DNA from: Phyllobacterium trifolii
GTDB taxonomy: Bacteria; Pseudomonadota; Alphaproteobacteria; Rhizobiales; Rhizobiaceae
Assembly: GCF_014192095.1 (NCBI RefSeq)
Contig: NZ_JACHXN010000028.1
Coordinates: forward strand, 1-64,000
Reading direction: 5' to 3'
DNA length: 64,000 bases
Part shown: positions 27,566-37,730 of the stretch, piece by piece
Numbering within the stretch: position 1 is the first letter of the stretch
Layout: every line of letters starts with the position of its first letter
The notes under the pieces: model-generated
Database searches by the model: none
What the model saw: only the letters and a program-made list of their open reading frames with translations
Told to the model about the DNA's origin: nothing
Position numbers and translations under genes: made by a program

Positions 27566-28540
27566 GTGCGTCAACTTCTCACCGCTGCAATTTTACTGGC
27601 CGCCGGGCTGCATCCAGCCTTCGCCGTTGATGGTAAACTCGTTCTCTATACAAGTCAGCCCAACACCGACGCACAACAAACGACAGATGCCTTTATGGCA
27701 AAGAACCCCGGCATCAAGGTCGAGTGGGTTCGTGACGGAACACCGAAGATCATGGCCAAGCTGCGCGCCGAAATCGAAGCCGGCAATCCTCAGCCCGATG
27801 TTCTTTTGCTTTCCGATGTTGTCACAATGGAAGGTTTGAAGAAGGAGGGCCGTCTTCTCGCGTTCAAGGATGCCGATACCAATGGCATCGATCCGGCGCT
27901 GATGGACAAGGACGGTACCTATTTCTCCACCAAACTCATCACGACAGGCATCGTCTACAACACCAAGGCGCCATTCGTTCCCTCGAGTTGGAGCGACCTC
28001 ACCAAGCCCGAGGCCAAGAACCTGGTCAGCATGCCAAGCCCGCTGACATCGGGTGCTGCGATGATCCATACGGTGACGTTGACGGAAAACCTGCCACAGG
28101 GCTGGGACTTCTATGCCGCGCTCGCCAAGAATGGTGCACAGGCCGCAGGCGGCAATGGCGATGTCCTCAAAGCTGTCAGCGGTGGCGACAAACTTTTCGG
28201 CATGATCGTCGATTACATGCCGATCCGCGAAAAGGCCAAAGGCGCGCCGGTCGAGTTCGTATTCCCGAAGGAAGGCGTCTCGGCCGTAACCGAACCGGTG
28301 GCCATTCTCTCTACGGCGAAGAACCCCGAGGCAGCCAAGGCCTTTGTCAATTTCCTCCTATCGGAAGAAGGCCAGAAGCTTGCGGTCGGCATGGGCTATA
28401 TCCCTGCGCGTCCCGATGCCGGCCTTCCGGCAGGTTATCCGGATCGTTCCACCATCAAGGTTCTGGCGTTCGACGCAGCCGGCGCATTGACGAACGATAC
28501 GGCGAACAAAGAAAAATTCAGCGACGTTATGGGGCAATAA
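27566..28540 (+). CDS. Extracellular solute-binding protein (iron/2-aminoethylphosphonate class)
   Basis: The 324-residue periplasmic protein has a signal peptide (AAILLAAGLHPAFA) and the LVLYTSQP start, PDVLLLSD and GIVYNT segments shared by FbpA/AfuA and PhnS-type binding proteins. The usual paired Tyr residues of ferric binders are not evident, so an organic ligand is at least as likely as iron. The start is GTG 27566, with AAGGGAA ahead. It diverges from the neighbouring ABC operon and is followed after 6 bases by its permease. Confidence 0.85.
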   Translation: MRQLLTAAILLAAGLHPAFAVDGKLVLYTSQPNTDAQQTTDAFMAKNPGIKVEWVRDGTPKIMAKLRAEIEAGNPQPDVLLLSDVVTMEGLKKEGRLLAFKDADTNGIDPALMDKDGTYFSTKLITTGIVYNTKAPFVPSSWSDLTKPEAKNLVSMPSPLTSGAAMIHTVTLTENLPQGWDFYAALAKNGAQAAGGNGDVLKAVSGGDKLFGMIVDYMPIREKAKGAPVEFVFPKEGVSAVTEPVAILSTAKNPEAAKAFVNFLLSEEGQKLAVGMGYIPARPDAGLPAGYPDRSTIKVLAFDAAGALTNDTANKEKFSDVMGQ

Positions 28541-28546
28541 GGCTCT

Positions 28547-30298
28547 TTGACTGTTACCCAATCTCTCCGCCCTGGCGAACAACCCGCGTCACGCGACGCG
28601 GGTTTTCTCTCAATCCTGTGGCGAAAACTTCTGTACGATACGCGGCTTTCGAGTCTGGCCGTTCTGGTAGTCATTTTTCTGCTGAGCCTGGTTCCTGTGC
28701 TGCGTCTCATGGCGACGGCCATTGCTCCCGGCGGCGAAGTTGATCTGACCGCTTTCGCAAGCCGTCTTTCAAGCCCGGCGGTCATCCGCGCAACGTTCAA
28801 TACGCTCGACACGTCCTTCTTCGGCGCATTGCTAGCACTTGTGATCGGTGCGCCCTTTGCCGTTGCCCTATCCATGACTGACTTGCCAGGGCGCCGGACG
28901 CTGGGTTTCCTGCTGCTGCTGCCGTTGATGATCGCGCCGCAAGTCATGGCGCTGTCTTGGCTGCATCTCTTCGGCCCATCGAGCACCTTGCTTGGAGCCT
29001 TCAATCTCTCGCCTCGCCCGGGCACAGTCAATCCTCTGCTCGGCCGCAATGGCATTATCCTGCTTTATGCCATTCAACACGCGCCAATTATCTTTATCAC
29101 GTTGCGAGCAGGGCTTATGCGCGTCCCGCGGGATCTGGTTGAAGCGGCGCGCTCATCGGGGTCTTCACCGCTCCGCGTCCTTCTCACCATTATCCTGCCC
29201 ATGGTGCGGCCCTATATCGTCGCCGCAACGGCGCTTGCCTTTGTCTCTGGTGTCGGCAATTTCGGCATTCCTGCGCTACTCGGCATGCCGGTCAACTATC
29301 TGACGCTGACAACGCTGATCTATCAGCGAATTTCCAGCTTTGGCCCGAGTGTATTGCCGCAAGTTGCGGCGCTCTCTGTGCTGATTGCCATCCTGGCGCT
29401 GCTCGGCGTCACGTTGCAGGCCCTGGCCCTGCGCCGCGCTGGTCATCGTTTCACAGTTGGGACACCTGCGCGTTTCACCCTGGGAAGCTGGCGGTTGCCG
29501 CTCGCGCTGCTGGGCTGGGTCGCCATATCGTTCATGCTCATCCTTCCTGTTCTCGCCTTGGTCACGACTGCGCTTATTCCGTCATTCGGTGTTCCGCTCA
29601 ACTGGGCTACTTTGACCTTTTCCAACTTCGAGGAAGTGCTGTTTCGTCAGGCTTCGACCAATCGTGCCTTCCGCAATTCCACAATGCTGGCTGGTGGCAC
29701 GGCATTGCTCCTCGCCTTTGGTGCCATTCCCTTGGCGATCGGTCTCGAGCGCTTTTCGCGCCTGTCGCAACGCCTACTGCATGGGATGATCGAACTGCCC
29801 TATGCGCTGCCAGGCATTGTCCTCGCCATTGCCTGCATTCTCCTGTTTCTGCGGCCGCTGCCAATGGTCGGTAGCCTCTATGCTACGCCATGGATCATCC
29901 TCGCTGCTTATCTCATGCGTTTCTTTGCTCTCGCCATGAAGCCGGTCACCGCTGCTATTGGTCAAATGTCGCGAGATCTCGACGAGGCAGCCGCGGTCTC
30001 TGGTGCTTACCCCTTGCGCCGGATGATGACGATCATCGCGCCACTGGCCGCGCCTGCCGCCTTCGCAGGCGCGCTTCTGGTATTCATGAGCGCTTTCAAC
30101 GAGCTGACTGTCTCTGCATTGTTGTGGTCAAGCGGCAACGAAACCTTGGGCGTTGTGTTGTTCAGCCTGGAGGAGGCGGGGCTCGGCACTCAAGCGGCAG
30201 CAATCGCAGTCACGACCATTGTCATCGTCGTCGGATTACTTCTTCTTCTGGATCGGCTCGGCAGGAGATTGCCAGCAGGCGTCCTGCCCTGGCGTTGA
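28547..30298 (+). CDS. ABC transporter permease, fused double permease (FbpB/PhnU-V-like)
   Basis: The 583-residue membrane protein has about twelve helices in two homologous halves, each with an EAA loop (LVEAARSSGSSPLRVLLTIILP and LDEAAAVSGAYPLRRMMTIIAP). This is the FbpB/ThiP-type layout, in which one chain forms the entire channel. The start is TTG 28547, with AAGG ahead; no ATG precedes the first membrane helix. It follows the binding-protein gene directly, and the cognate ATPase gene (30401-31435) converges on it. Confidence 0.9.
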   Translation: MTVTQSLRPGEQPASRDAGFLSILWRKLLYDTRLSSLAVLVVIFLLSLVPVLRLMATAIAPGGEVDLTAFASRLSSPAVIRATFNTLDTSFFGALLALVIGAPFAVALSMTDLPGRRTLGFLLLLPLMIAPQVMALSWLHLFGPSSTLLGAFNLSPRPGTVNPLLGRNGIILLYAIQHAPIIFITLRAGLMRVPRDLVEAARSSGSSPLRVLLTIILPMVRPYIVAATALAFVSGVGNFGIPALLGMPVNYLTLTTLIYQRISSFGPSVLPQVAALSVLIAILALLGVTLQALALRRAGHRFTVGTPARFTLGSWRLPLALLGWVAISFMLILPVLALVTTALIPSFGVPLNWATLTFSNFEEVLFRQASTNRAFRNSTMLAGGTALLLAFGAIPLAIGLERFSRLSQRLLHGMIELPYALPGIVLAIACILLFLRPLPMVGSLYATPWIILAAYLMRFFALAMKPVTAAIGQMSRDLDEAAAVSGAYPLRRMMTIIAPLAAPAAFAGALLVFMSAFNELTVSALLWSSGNETLGVVLFSLEEAGLGTQAAAIAVTTIVIVVGLLLLLDRLGRRLPAGVLPWR

Positions 30299-30300
30299 CC

Positions 30301-30353
30301 AGAGCAATTCCAGGAAAAGTGGGAACCGGCTTTCCGTCCGGAATTGCGTAAAA
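30301..30353. repeat. Rhizobial intergenic dyad repeat
   Basis: GCAATTCC (30304-30311) and GGAATTGC (30340-30347) flank a GGAAAAGTGGGAACCGGCTTTCC core that folds on itself. The pattern is that of a short mosaic repeat scattered through rhizobial genomes. It fills the gap between two convergent transporter genes. Confidence 0.6.
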
Positions 30354-30366
30354 ACCAATAGTTAGA

Positions 30367-30399
30367 GCAACTCTGTTTTTCGAAGAAAAACGGAGTTGC
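30367..30399. terminator. Bidirectional terminator-like hairpin
   Basis: GCAACTCTGTTTTTC pairs with GAAAAACGGAGTTGC around a short loop, with one mismatch. The run of T/A inside the stem gives U-tracts in both directions. It sits between the convergent permease (ends 30298) and ATPase (ends 30401) genes. Confidence 0.7.
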
Positions 30400-30400
30400 T

Positions 30401-31435
30401 TTAAGGAATGATCCAGGCGTCGCTAACGCCGACATGCACCTTGCTTCCAAGGGGGAGGGGGTGCGGGCTATCGAGCGTCAGCCGCTCGCCATTGGCAAGC
30501 TCGAGCCACGTTTCGTGCACCGGTCCACGATAGGTACTTTGCTGAACGACAGCAGCGAGACCTTGATCGGCAAGGGTGACCGCCTCGGGACGCAGCAGAA
30601 CCTGCACACTATCCGTACCGGTGGCCTGTCCACGCGCAGTGACGAGAGTGCCGCCTATGTCGACGATGGTTGATTGGCCGTTCCTGCGCACGACTGTGCC
30701 GGAAACGACCGTCCCGCGCCCGATAAACCCCGCCACCTTTCGGTCAGATGGTGAATGATAGACTTGCGCAGGGGAGGCGATCTGCAGGATATTTCCCGAA
30801 CTCATGACCGCGACACGATCGGATAGCGCGAGTGCTTCCGATTGATCATGCGTCACGTAGACGATTGTCGCACGCGTGCGACGGTGGATCTCGCGAAATG
30901 CTTCGACCATCGAAGCCCGCAAATGCATGTCGAGATTGGCGAGTGGCTCATCGAAGAGAATAATCTTTGCGTCCGCTACGAGGCAGCGGGCAAGGGCAAC
31001 CCGCTGACGCTGGCCACCAGAAAGTTCCTCGATCCCACGCTTGGCGTAACCGTCAAGGCCCACACTGTCGAGGACGGCAGCGACGCGCCTCATAATCTCG
31101 TCCTTACCCACCTTTCGCGTCTTCAAGGGATAGGCGACATTTGCAGCCACATCCATATGCGGCCAGAGTGCGTAGGACTGGAAGACGACACCGACACCGC
31201 GCTCTTCCGGCTTCTTCTGGCTCTTCGCATCGGCGATCAACTCGTCCCCAAACGACAGCTGCCCGCCATCCGGCGCGTCAAATCCAGCGATTAGCCGCAG
31301 CAAAGTGGTCTTGCCGCAACCGGATGGGCCAAGCAATGAAGTGAACGACCCGGCTGGAAAATCGATCGAGATATCGTTGAGCGCAGTGACGTCGCCAAAG
31401 CGTTTTGTCAGGTTCTGGATGCGGATTTCGGTCAT
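30401..31435 (-). CDS. ABC transporter ATP-binding protein (FbpC/PhnT-like)
   Basis: The 344-residue ATPase has Walker A GPSGCGKT, Q-loop FQSYALWPHM, signature LSGGQRQRV, Walker B IILFDEPLANLD and the H-loop VTHD, then a C-terminal TOBE domain. It is encoded on the opposite strand to the binding protein and permease at 27566-30298, an unusual split that still leaves a complete importer. ATG 31435 is the natural start. Confidence 0.9.
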   Translation of the reverse strand: MTEIRIQNLTKRFGDVTALNDISIDFPAGSFTSLLGPSGCGKTTLLRLIAGFDAPDGGQLSFGDELIADAKSQKKPEERGVGVVFQSYALWPHMDVAANVAYPLKTRKVGKDEIMRRVAAVLDSVGLDGYAKRGIEELSGGQRQRVALARCLVADAKIILFDEPLANLDMHLRASMVEAFREIHRRTRATIVYVTHDQSEALALSDRVAVMSSGNILQIASPAQVYHSPSDRKVAGFIGRGTVVSGTVVRRNGQSTIVDIGGTLVTARGQATGTDSVQVLLRPEAVTLADQGLAAVVQQSTYRGPVHETWLELANGERLTLDSPHPLPLGSKVHVGVSDAWIIP

Positions 31436-31694
31436 GCGCAGGTTTTACAATTCTTTCTGCAATTTGACACCGGTTATGCTGCGTTTGCGTAACATTTGTG
31501 TGACGAGCGGTTGATGTCGAACGTGCGCCTTACAAAAAACCCAGATAGCGCCTGAGATTAACGCCGCAAGCGCTGCCACGAAGGTTCAAATCATTACGAA
31601 ACTATAATTTGAAATGGCCTTCGGAGTCGTTAGTGCTTGCGCATTAGGGGAAGGCGGGCTCCCACGGCATACCGCCACGAGAGAGATATTTGTC

Positions 31695-32918
31695 ATGAAG
31701 CGTATCGGCCTTCTGATCGCCACAGCATTCATTGCCGGTATTGGCTATTTTGTCGTCTATCCCGAACTATACCCACGCGCATCTTCACCGGCACAGAGCA
31801 CATCATCAGTCGATACAGCGCCCGCTGGCGGCAAGGTCCGTAAAGGGGGAGCAACCGCCTCTGTCGTGGTTGCATCTGCCAAATCGGAAGACGTGCCTGT
31901 CACAAAGACAGTCGTTGCCACGATGGAGCCGATCGACACGGTCGCCGTCAAGCCACAGATCAACGGCGTTGTTGTCGCAACCGAAGTCACCGACGGTCAA
32001 ATGGTCAAGACTGGAGACGTGCTTTTCCAGCTTGATGATCGCGCAATCCGCGCCATGATCGACAAGGATCAAGCACTGCTTGCCAAGGACCAGGCTAGCC
32101 TGGTTGCTGCGAACCTCGATCTGACAAGTGCCAGGGACCTGCAAAAACGCAACGTTGATACCAATCAGCAGGTCTATCAGTTCGAAGCCGCCGTAAAGGT
32201 GCTGGAAGCAACGATCAATATGGATAAGGCACAGATTGCTGCTGATCAGGTGCAACTGTCTTATATGACGATCACGGCGCCTATGGACGGGCGCGTGGGC
32301 GTCGTCAACACATCCGTCGGCAACTTTGTCCGCAACAATGATACGAACGCCCTTCTCACTATTACCAAAATGGCGCCGCTGCGCGTTGCCTTCATCATTT
32401 CCGAACGTGATCTGCCTGCCCTGCGAGCGGCCGTGGCCGATCATCCGACGCCCGTCCAGGTCAAACTTCCAAATAGCAACGTGACGGTCGCGACAGGCAC
32501 TTTGAACTTCATCGATTCGAGTGTCGACACCTCGTCCGGCACAGTGGTTCTGAAAGCAGATATCGCCAATACGGACGGTGCGCTTTGGCCCGGACAATAT
32601 GTTACGGCTGTAGTGGAACTCACCGTTCACAAGAATGCCACGACCGTGCCGCTCGTTGCCATTCAGCAGGGAAATGACGGCTCGTTCGTCTTCCTCGTCC
32701 ATTCCAACAAAACAGTTGCAAAGCAGAACATCACACTTACCGACACTGCCGGCGACACGGCGGTTGTCGCCTCCGGCGTAGCGCCTGGCGATCAGGTGGT
32801 GGTCGATGGCCAGCTTCACTTGCAGGACGGCTCACCCGTCCAGACAAGCACGCAGGCGGCGGATATAGCATCGTCGATCGGCAGCCCGGATGCCGGAGCC
32901 TTAGAGGCCGTTAAATGA
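31695..32918 (+). CDS. RND efflux periplasmic adaptor (MdtA/MexE-like)
   Basis: The 407-residue membrane-fusion protein has an N-terminal anchor (IGLLIATAFIAGIGYFVV), a barrel-sandwich region (KPQINGVVVATEVTDGQMVKTGD), a helical hairpin (about residues 120-185) and beta-barrel segments (TITAPMDGRVGVV). It links the inner-membrane pump to the outer-membrane channel. ATG 31695 is chosen because it starts at the anchor with GAGAGA ahead; upstream extensions are implausible. Its stop overlaps the pump start as ATGA. No TolC-type gene is in the window. Confidence 0.92.
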   Translation: MKRIGLLIATAFIAGIGYFVVYPELYPRASSPAQSTSSVDTAPAGGKVRKGGATASVVVASAKSEDVPVTKTVVATMEPIDTVAVKPQINGVVVATEVTDGQMVKTGDVLFQLDDRAIRAMIDKDQALLAKDQASLVAANLDLTSARDLQKRNVDTNQQVYQFEAAVKVLEATINMDKAQIAADQVQLSYMTITAPMDGRVGVVNTSVGNFVRNNDTNALLTITKMAPLRVAFIISERDLPALRAAVADHPTPVQVKLPNSNVTVATGTLNFIDSSVDTSSGTVVLKADIANTDGALWPGQYVTAVVELTVHKNATTVPLVAIQQGNDGSFVFLVHSNKTVAKQNITLTDTAGDTAVVASGVAPGDQVVVDGQLHLQDGSPVQTSTQAADIASSIGSPDAGALEAVK

Positions 32919-35900
32919 ACATTTCATCGGTCTTCATTCGCCGGCCAATTGCAACCATCCTGCTTTCCATCGCGCTCGCCGCATCTGGCCTCTTCGCCTA
33001 CAGATTCATTCCCGTCGCCGCGCTGCCTGAAGTCGATTTTCCTATCATAACAGTTTCCGCACAGCTTCCCGGCGCAGCACCGGATACGATGGCGAGTGCC
33101 GTTGCGACGCCCCTGATCAAGCAGTTCTCAACAATCCAGGCCATTTCGACAATCAGTTCGACGAGCACCGAGGGTGCAACGCATATTACGCTCGAATTCG
33201 ATTTGAACCGTGATATCGACCAGGCTGCGGCGGACGTTCAGGCTGCAATCGCAAGCACGCTGCGCCGTCTGCCGGCCAATATGACGGATCCGCCGAGTTA
33301 CAGGAAAAGCAATCCTGCCGATGCACCGGTCGTTCTCGTGGCGCTGCAAAGCGACACAATGCAATTGTCGAAGCTCGACGACTACGCCGAAAACGTCATG
33401 TCTCCTGCGTTTTCGACGATCAACGGCGTCGGAGAAGTGCAGGTCTTTGGCACCAAGCAATATGCCGTGCGCGTCGAGGTCGATCCGGAGGCGGTGACTG
33501 CACGCGGCATAGGCCTCGACGAACTGACAGCTGCTGTCGCGAGCAAGAATTCGATCGCCCCCGTTGGAACGATCTCCAGCCCGACGCAGCAGATGGCGAT
33601 TGAAGCCGATACGCAGGCCCAGAACGCCGATACGTTCCGCCAGATCATCGTCAAATCGGCAAACGGCAAGCTGGTTCGCTTGGGCGACGTGGCTCGTGTT
33701 ATCGATTCCGTCGCCACCACGCAGACCGAAAGCAGGTATGACGGCAAGCCATCGCTTGTTCTGGGCGTTTTTCGCCAGCCCGGCGCCAATACTGTCGACG
33801 TCGTGGATCGCGTCAAGGCGATCCTGCCGCAATTCGAGCAGGATCTTGGGCCCTCAGCCAGCATCCACATCTTGAATGACCGCTCGGCCTCCATCCGGCA
33901 GGCGGTGTCGGACGTGCAGTTCACCCTGCTCTTGACGATCGGGCTGGTCATCCTGGTGATCTTCATCTTCCTGCGCCGTGTGAGCGCAACGATGATCCCG
34001 ATCGTGGCTGTCCCGCTTTCGTTGATCGCCACACTTGGCGCGATGTATGTGCTCGGGTTTTCGATCGACAACATCTCTCTGCTCGGCTTGACCTTGTCTG
34101 TCGGACTGGTCGTCGATGATGCAATCGTTATGCTCGAAAACATTGCGCGCCATATAGAAGATGGCATGGCTCCGCTCGAGGCGGCACTCAAAGGTAGCGA
34201 GGAGATCGGCTTCACGATCATCTCGATCACCACGTCGCTTGTTGCGGTGTTCATCCCGATCCTGCTGATGGGCGGCGTCGTCGGGCGTATCTTCAACGAA
34301 TTCGCCGTCGTCGTGACAGTCGCTATCGTTGCCTCGGCGCTGATATCCCTCACGCTGACGCCTATGCTATGCAGCCATTTGCCTCCCGAAAAGCACACCG
34401 ACGGCGAAAAGAAGAAACCGCTCACCGAGCGTATTTTCGACGCGGTGCAGTCGGGTTACGGCCGTGTTCTTGATCTTTGCCTGCGCGCACGCCCCGTCGT
34501 CCTCGGCGTGTTCCTGCTGACAGTCGTGGCGACCGGCTATCTCTTCACAACGATTAATAAGGGTTTCCTGCCGACTGAGGATATCGGGCAATTGTCGATC
34601 TCAACCGAGGCGCGGCAAGACATCTCGTTCGATGCTATGGTGGTGCTGCAGAAAAAGGTGGCGGATGCGATTTCGAGTAAGCCATATGTTGCGCATGTCG
34701 TATCCACCGTTGGTGGCGGCTTCAACTCCGCCAGTCTTAATCAGGGGCGCATGTTCGTCGAGCTGAAGCCGAAGTCAGAACGACTGGCGCTTGAACCTCT
34801 TCTTCGTGATCTGCGCCAGACCTTGTCGAAGATTCCCGGGATCACCAGCTACCCTGTCGCTGTGCAGAATCTGCGTATCGGCGGCGTCTCCTCCAATGCG
34901 CAGTATCAATACAACCTTCAAAGTGTCACTTCGACCGACCTCTATCCGTGGTCGCAGAAAATTCTGCTGGCGATGCAGCAGGAACGCCAGACCTTTGTCG
35001 ACGTATCGAGCAATCTGCAGGACAACGCGCTTCAAGCGAATTTGGTGATCGATCAGGACAAGGCACAGATGCTCGGTATCAATGCCGATCAGCTTCGTAA
35101 CACGTTCTACTACGCTTTCGGTACCAATCAGGCATCGACGATATTCTCGACGGCCGACAGCTATCAGGTCATTCTCGAGCTGGATCCAGACATTCCCTGG
35201 ACGACCGACAAGCTTGACCAGATGCAGATCCGCTCGCCAACCACCGGCAAGCTGATTCCGCTTTCAGCCTTCGCCCACGTTGAGCGCAAGACCGGGCTGC
35301 TGGCTGTCAGCCAGCTCGGACAGCTCCCCGCGGTCACGATCTCCTTCAATCTGCCGCAGGGCGTCTCGCTCGGTCAGGCGGTACAGGAACTTGATACTCT
35401 CAAAACGCAACTAGGTGTGCCTGAGACCATCACGTCGAGCTTTACCGGTACTGCCCAGGTGTTCCAGCAATCCCTCGCCAACCAGGGCTTGCTTGTCGGC
35501 GCGGCGATCCTGACGATCTATATCGTGCTGGGCATCCTTTACGAAAGCTTCGTCCATCCGCTTACCATCCTGACCGGACTGCCGGCGGCCGCGGCAGGCG
35601 CACTCGCGACGATGGAGTTGTTCGGTTACGATCTCAGCGTCATTGCGATCATCGGCATCCTGATGCTGATAGGCATCGTCAAGAAGAACGCAATCATGAT
35701 GGTCGACTTTGCGCTTGTTCGACAGCGAGCGGGTGAAACCTCGTTCGATGCCATTCGCGAAGCCTGTCTCGTGCGTTTCCGTCCGATCATGATGACGACC
35801 CTCGCTGCCCTCATGGGTACAATTCCCATCGCCATTGGTGCAGGAGCGAGCTCGGAGCTTCGTCAGCCGCTCGGTGTGGCGGTCGTCGGTGGTCTCGTGG

Positions 35901-36025
35901 TTTCCCAGATCCTCACGCTATTCATCACACCGGTTATTTTCCTCTACATGGAGGATTTGTCTCGCGCCTTGAGCAAGATCGGCCACCGGCTGCGCGGCAC
36001 ACACGCGCCAGCGCCTGCAGAATAA
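32915..36025 (+). CDS. RND multidrug efflux pump (MdtB/MuxB-like), inner membrane
   Basis: The 1036-residue pump has the RND layout of twelve helices and two large periplasmic loops. The proton-relay residues are visible: two adjacent Asp in helix 4 (VGLVVDDAIVML) and a Lys in helix 10 (GIVKKNAIMMVDF). Length is standard. The start overlaps the adaptor stop by four bases, so the two are co-translated. Known relatives export drugs, detergents or metal chelates; substrate unknown. No local regulator gene is present. Confidence 0.94.
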   Translation: MNISSVFIRRPIATILLSIALAASGLFAYRFIPVAALPEVDFPIITVSAQLPGAAPDTMASAVATPLIKQFSTIQAISTISSTSTEGATHITLEFDLNRDIDQAAADVQAAIASTLRRLPANMTDPPSYRKSNPADAPVVLVALQSDTMQLSKLDDYAENVMSPAFSTINGVGEVQVFGTKQYAVRVEVDPEAVTARGIGLDELTAAVASKNSIAPVGTISSPTQQMAIEADTQAQNADTFRQIIVKSANGKLVRLGDVARVIDSVATTQTESRYDGKPSLVLGVFRQPGANTVDVVDRVKAILPQFEQDLGPSASIHILNDRSASIRQAVSDVQFTLLLTIGLVILVIFIFLRRVSATMIPIVAVPLSLIATLGAMYVLGFSIDNISLLGLTLSVGLVVDDAIVMLENIARHIEDGMAPLEAALKGSEEIGFTIISITTSLVAVFIPILLMGGVVGRIFNEFAVVVTVAIVASALISLTLTPMLCSHLPPEKHTDGEKKKPLTERIFDAVQSGYGRVLDLCLRARPVVLGVFLLTVVATGYLFTTINKGFLPTEDIGQLSISTEARQDISFDAMVVLQKKVADAISSKPYVAHVVSTVGGGFNSASLNQGRMFVELKPKSERLALEPLLRDLRQTLSKIPGITSYPVAVQNLRIGGVSSNAQYQYNLQSVTSTDLYPWSQKILLAMQQERQTFVDVSSNLQDNALQANLVIDQDKAQMLGINADQLRNTFYYAFGTNQASTIFSTADSYQVILELDPDIPWTTDKLDQMQIRSPTTGKLIPLSAFAHVERKTGLLAVSQLGQLPAVTISFNLPQGVSLGQAVQELDTLKTQLGVPETITSSFTGTAQVFQQSLANQGLLVGAAILTIYIVLGILYESFVHPLTILTGLPAAAAGALATMELFGYDLSVIAIIGILMLIGIVKKNAIMMVDFALVRQRAGETSFDAIREACLVRFRPIMMTTLAALMGTIPIAIGAGASSELRQPLGVAVVGGLVVSQILTLFITPVIFLYMEDLSRALSKIGHRLRGTHAPAPAE

Positions 36026-36026
36026 T

Positions 36027-36683
36027 TCAGGCGACGGCCGAACACACCGCTGCAAAGTGAATACTCGCAGCGACCAGCACAAATCCGTGCCATATCGCGT
36101 TGTGAAATGGCAACCTCTCCAGAATGTGGAAAATAACGCCGAGCGAATAGACCACGCCACCGGCGAGAATGAGCCAAACGATCGTGGCGGAGAGCGCGCC
36201 GGAAAATTCCTGATAGGCCGCGGCGCCGCTCCAGCCAAGTCCAAGATAGAGTGCGATCGACAGCCTGTCGAAGCGGTCAGGCTTCAGGAATTTTAAAAGT
36301 ACGCCAACGATGGCAATTGCCCATACACCTGCCAGCAGCCACCACGTTCCGCTCTTGGCCATGAAGGGCGTATACGTTCCGGCAATCAGGAGATAGATCG
36401 CCGAATGATCGAAACGCCGCAGAAACCGCTTAATCGGCGAGGTCGGCCAGATATTGTACGCGGCCGACAGCGACATCGATAAAACCAGAGTAACAAGGTA
36501 GACCGTCGTTGCCACATAAGGACCCATCGCTGTCCGATCAAACATGAACAACAGCAGCGCGACCGATCCTCCCAGCGCCAGAATGACACCGATGACATGC
36601 ACAGCGCCATCGGCTCGCAACTCGGCCAGCGTATAGTTCCTATAGACTACGGCGGGTGCCGTTGAGACGTCTGCTTTGCGCAT
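36027..36683 (-). CDS. Hemolysin III family membrane protein
   Basis: The 218-residue protein has seven predicted membrane helices and the HlyIII/AdipoR signature: a first-helix HVIGVILALGG segment, SAAYNIWP, a conserved RRFDHSAIYLLIAGTYTPF stretch and FHNAIWHGFVLVAASIHF near the end, with the His residues that bind the metal. Relatives are membrane hydrolases or homeostasis proteins despite the name. It converges with the RND operon two bases away and is probably its own unit. Confidence 0.9.
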   Translation of the reverse strand: MRKADVSTAPAVVYRNYTLAELRADGAVHVIGVILALGGSVALLLFMFDRTAMGPYVATTVYLVTLVLSMSLSAAYNIWPTSPIKRFLRRFDHSAIYLLIAGTYTPFMAKSGTWWLLAGVWAIAIVGVLLKFLKPDRFDRLSIALYLGLGWSGAAAYQEFSGALSATIVWLILAGGVVYSLGVIFHILERLPFHNAIWHGFVLVAASIHFAAVCSAVA

Positions 36684-36743
36684 GGCCTTTCCGATTCACC
36701 CCTTAGCATCGGCTTTCAGGGAATACTTGTCCAGCGCCTGCCG

Positions 36744-37730
36744 CTATTTTCGATCGATCTCTCCGCGCCCATAGGCGAGCAGCATAGCAAGAATAACCAC
36801 GCCATAGATGATCTGCCGGCCGGCTTCCGGCATCTGCATAACCGCGAGGATTGATTGCAGCAGAGTGATCAGGATAACGCCAGCAATCGTACCGAGGTAG
36901 TTGCCGCGGCCGCCGAGTATATTGGTCCCGCCAAGGACGACGGCCGCAATGGCCGGCAATAAATACGGATCACCCATGGCCTGATAAGCCTTGGTTGAAT
37001 AACCCGCAAGCAGCACACCGGCAAAGGCGGCAGCCGCGCCCGACAGAACAAAACACCAGATGATCACTGCATTGGTGTTGACACCGGAGAGGTAAGCTGC
37101 GGCCTCGCGATTGCCCACTGCATAGACGCGGCGGCCGAATGCCGTGCGGGTCAAAAGGAAGATGGTGAGTGTGCCAACGGCGACCCATATGAGCAGGGCA
37201 TTGGGAATACCGAAGACCGGCCGGCCGACTGCCAGGAAATGCATCGCATCGGTGGCATGGTCCTGCGGCGCAAAACCGCCCGTATGCAACACCATCAGCC
37301 CTTGCACCACAGCGTTCATGCCAAGTGTAAAAATCATCGATGGCAGCCGCAAATAGGCCACCCCGAGGCCATTCAGCAATCCAACCATTGCACCGCAAAA
37401 CACCCCGACCGGGATGGCGAGAAGATTGCCGGTCTCGCCGAACCAGCCAGCAACAGCCGTCGCCATCATCGCGCCGAGCGTCACCGTCCACGGGATCGAA
37501 AGGTCGATGTGACCGATCAGGATGACCATCATTGCGCCCGAGGCGATGATACCGAGAAAGGCGCTGATTTGCAGTTGCTGCAGCAGATATTCAGGTGAGA
37601 GGAATTCGCGGGAATAGAGTGCTCCACCAAGCAGCATCAGGATTATGCAAGAGAACGCGATGACAAGCGAACGGTCGAACGCAAACCGCAGGGCAGGAAT
37701 GGTGCTGACCGGAAGTTTCGACTCGCTCAT
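36744..37730 (-). CDS. Sugar-type ABC transporter permease (RbsC-like), second copy
   Basis: The 328-residue protein has about ten hydrophobic segments and the RbsC-class motifs GRRVYAVGNREAAAYLSGV and VVLGGTNILGGRGN. ATG 37730 overlaps the preceding permease stop as ATGA; a longer form is not supported. It ends the minus-strand operon that starts with the GntR gene. Two distinct RbsC-like permeases in one operon form a heteromeric channel. Confidence 0.92.
   Translation of the reverse strand: MSESKLPVSTIPALRFAFDRSLVIAFSCIILMLLGGALYSREFLSPEYLLQQLQISAFLGIIASGAMMVILIGHIDLSIPWTVTLGAMMATAVAGWFGETGNLLAIPVGVFCGAMVGLLNGLGVAYLRLPSMIFTLGMNAVVQGLMVLHTGGFAPQDHATDAMHFLAVGRPVFGIPNALLIWVAVGTLTIFLLTRTAFGRRVYAVGNREAAAYLSGVNTNAVIIWCFVLSGAAAAFAGVLLAGYSTKAYQAMGDPYLLPAIAAVVLGGTNILGGRGNYLGTIAGVILITLLQSILAVMQMPEAGRQIIYGVVILAMLLAYGRGEIDRK

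Noticed and set aside
33128-33832. 234-codon minus-strand frame
   Set aside because: It is antisense to the RND pump gene, which is complete and has its proton-relay residues.
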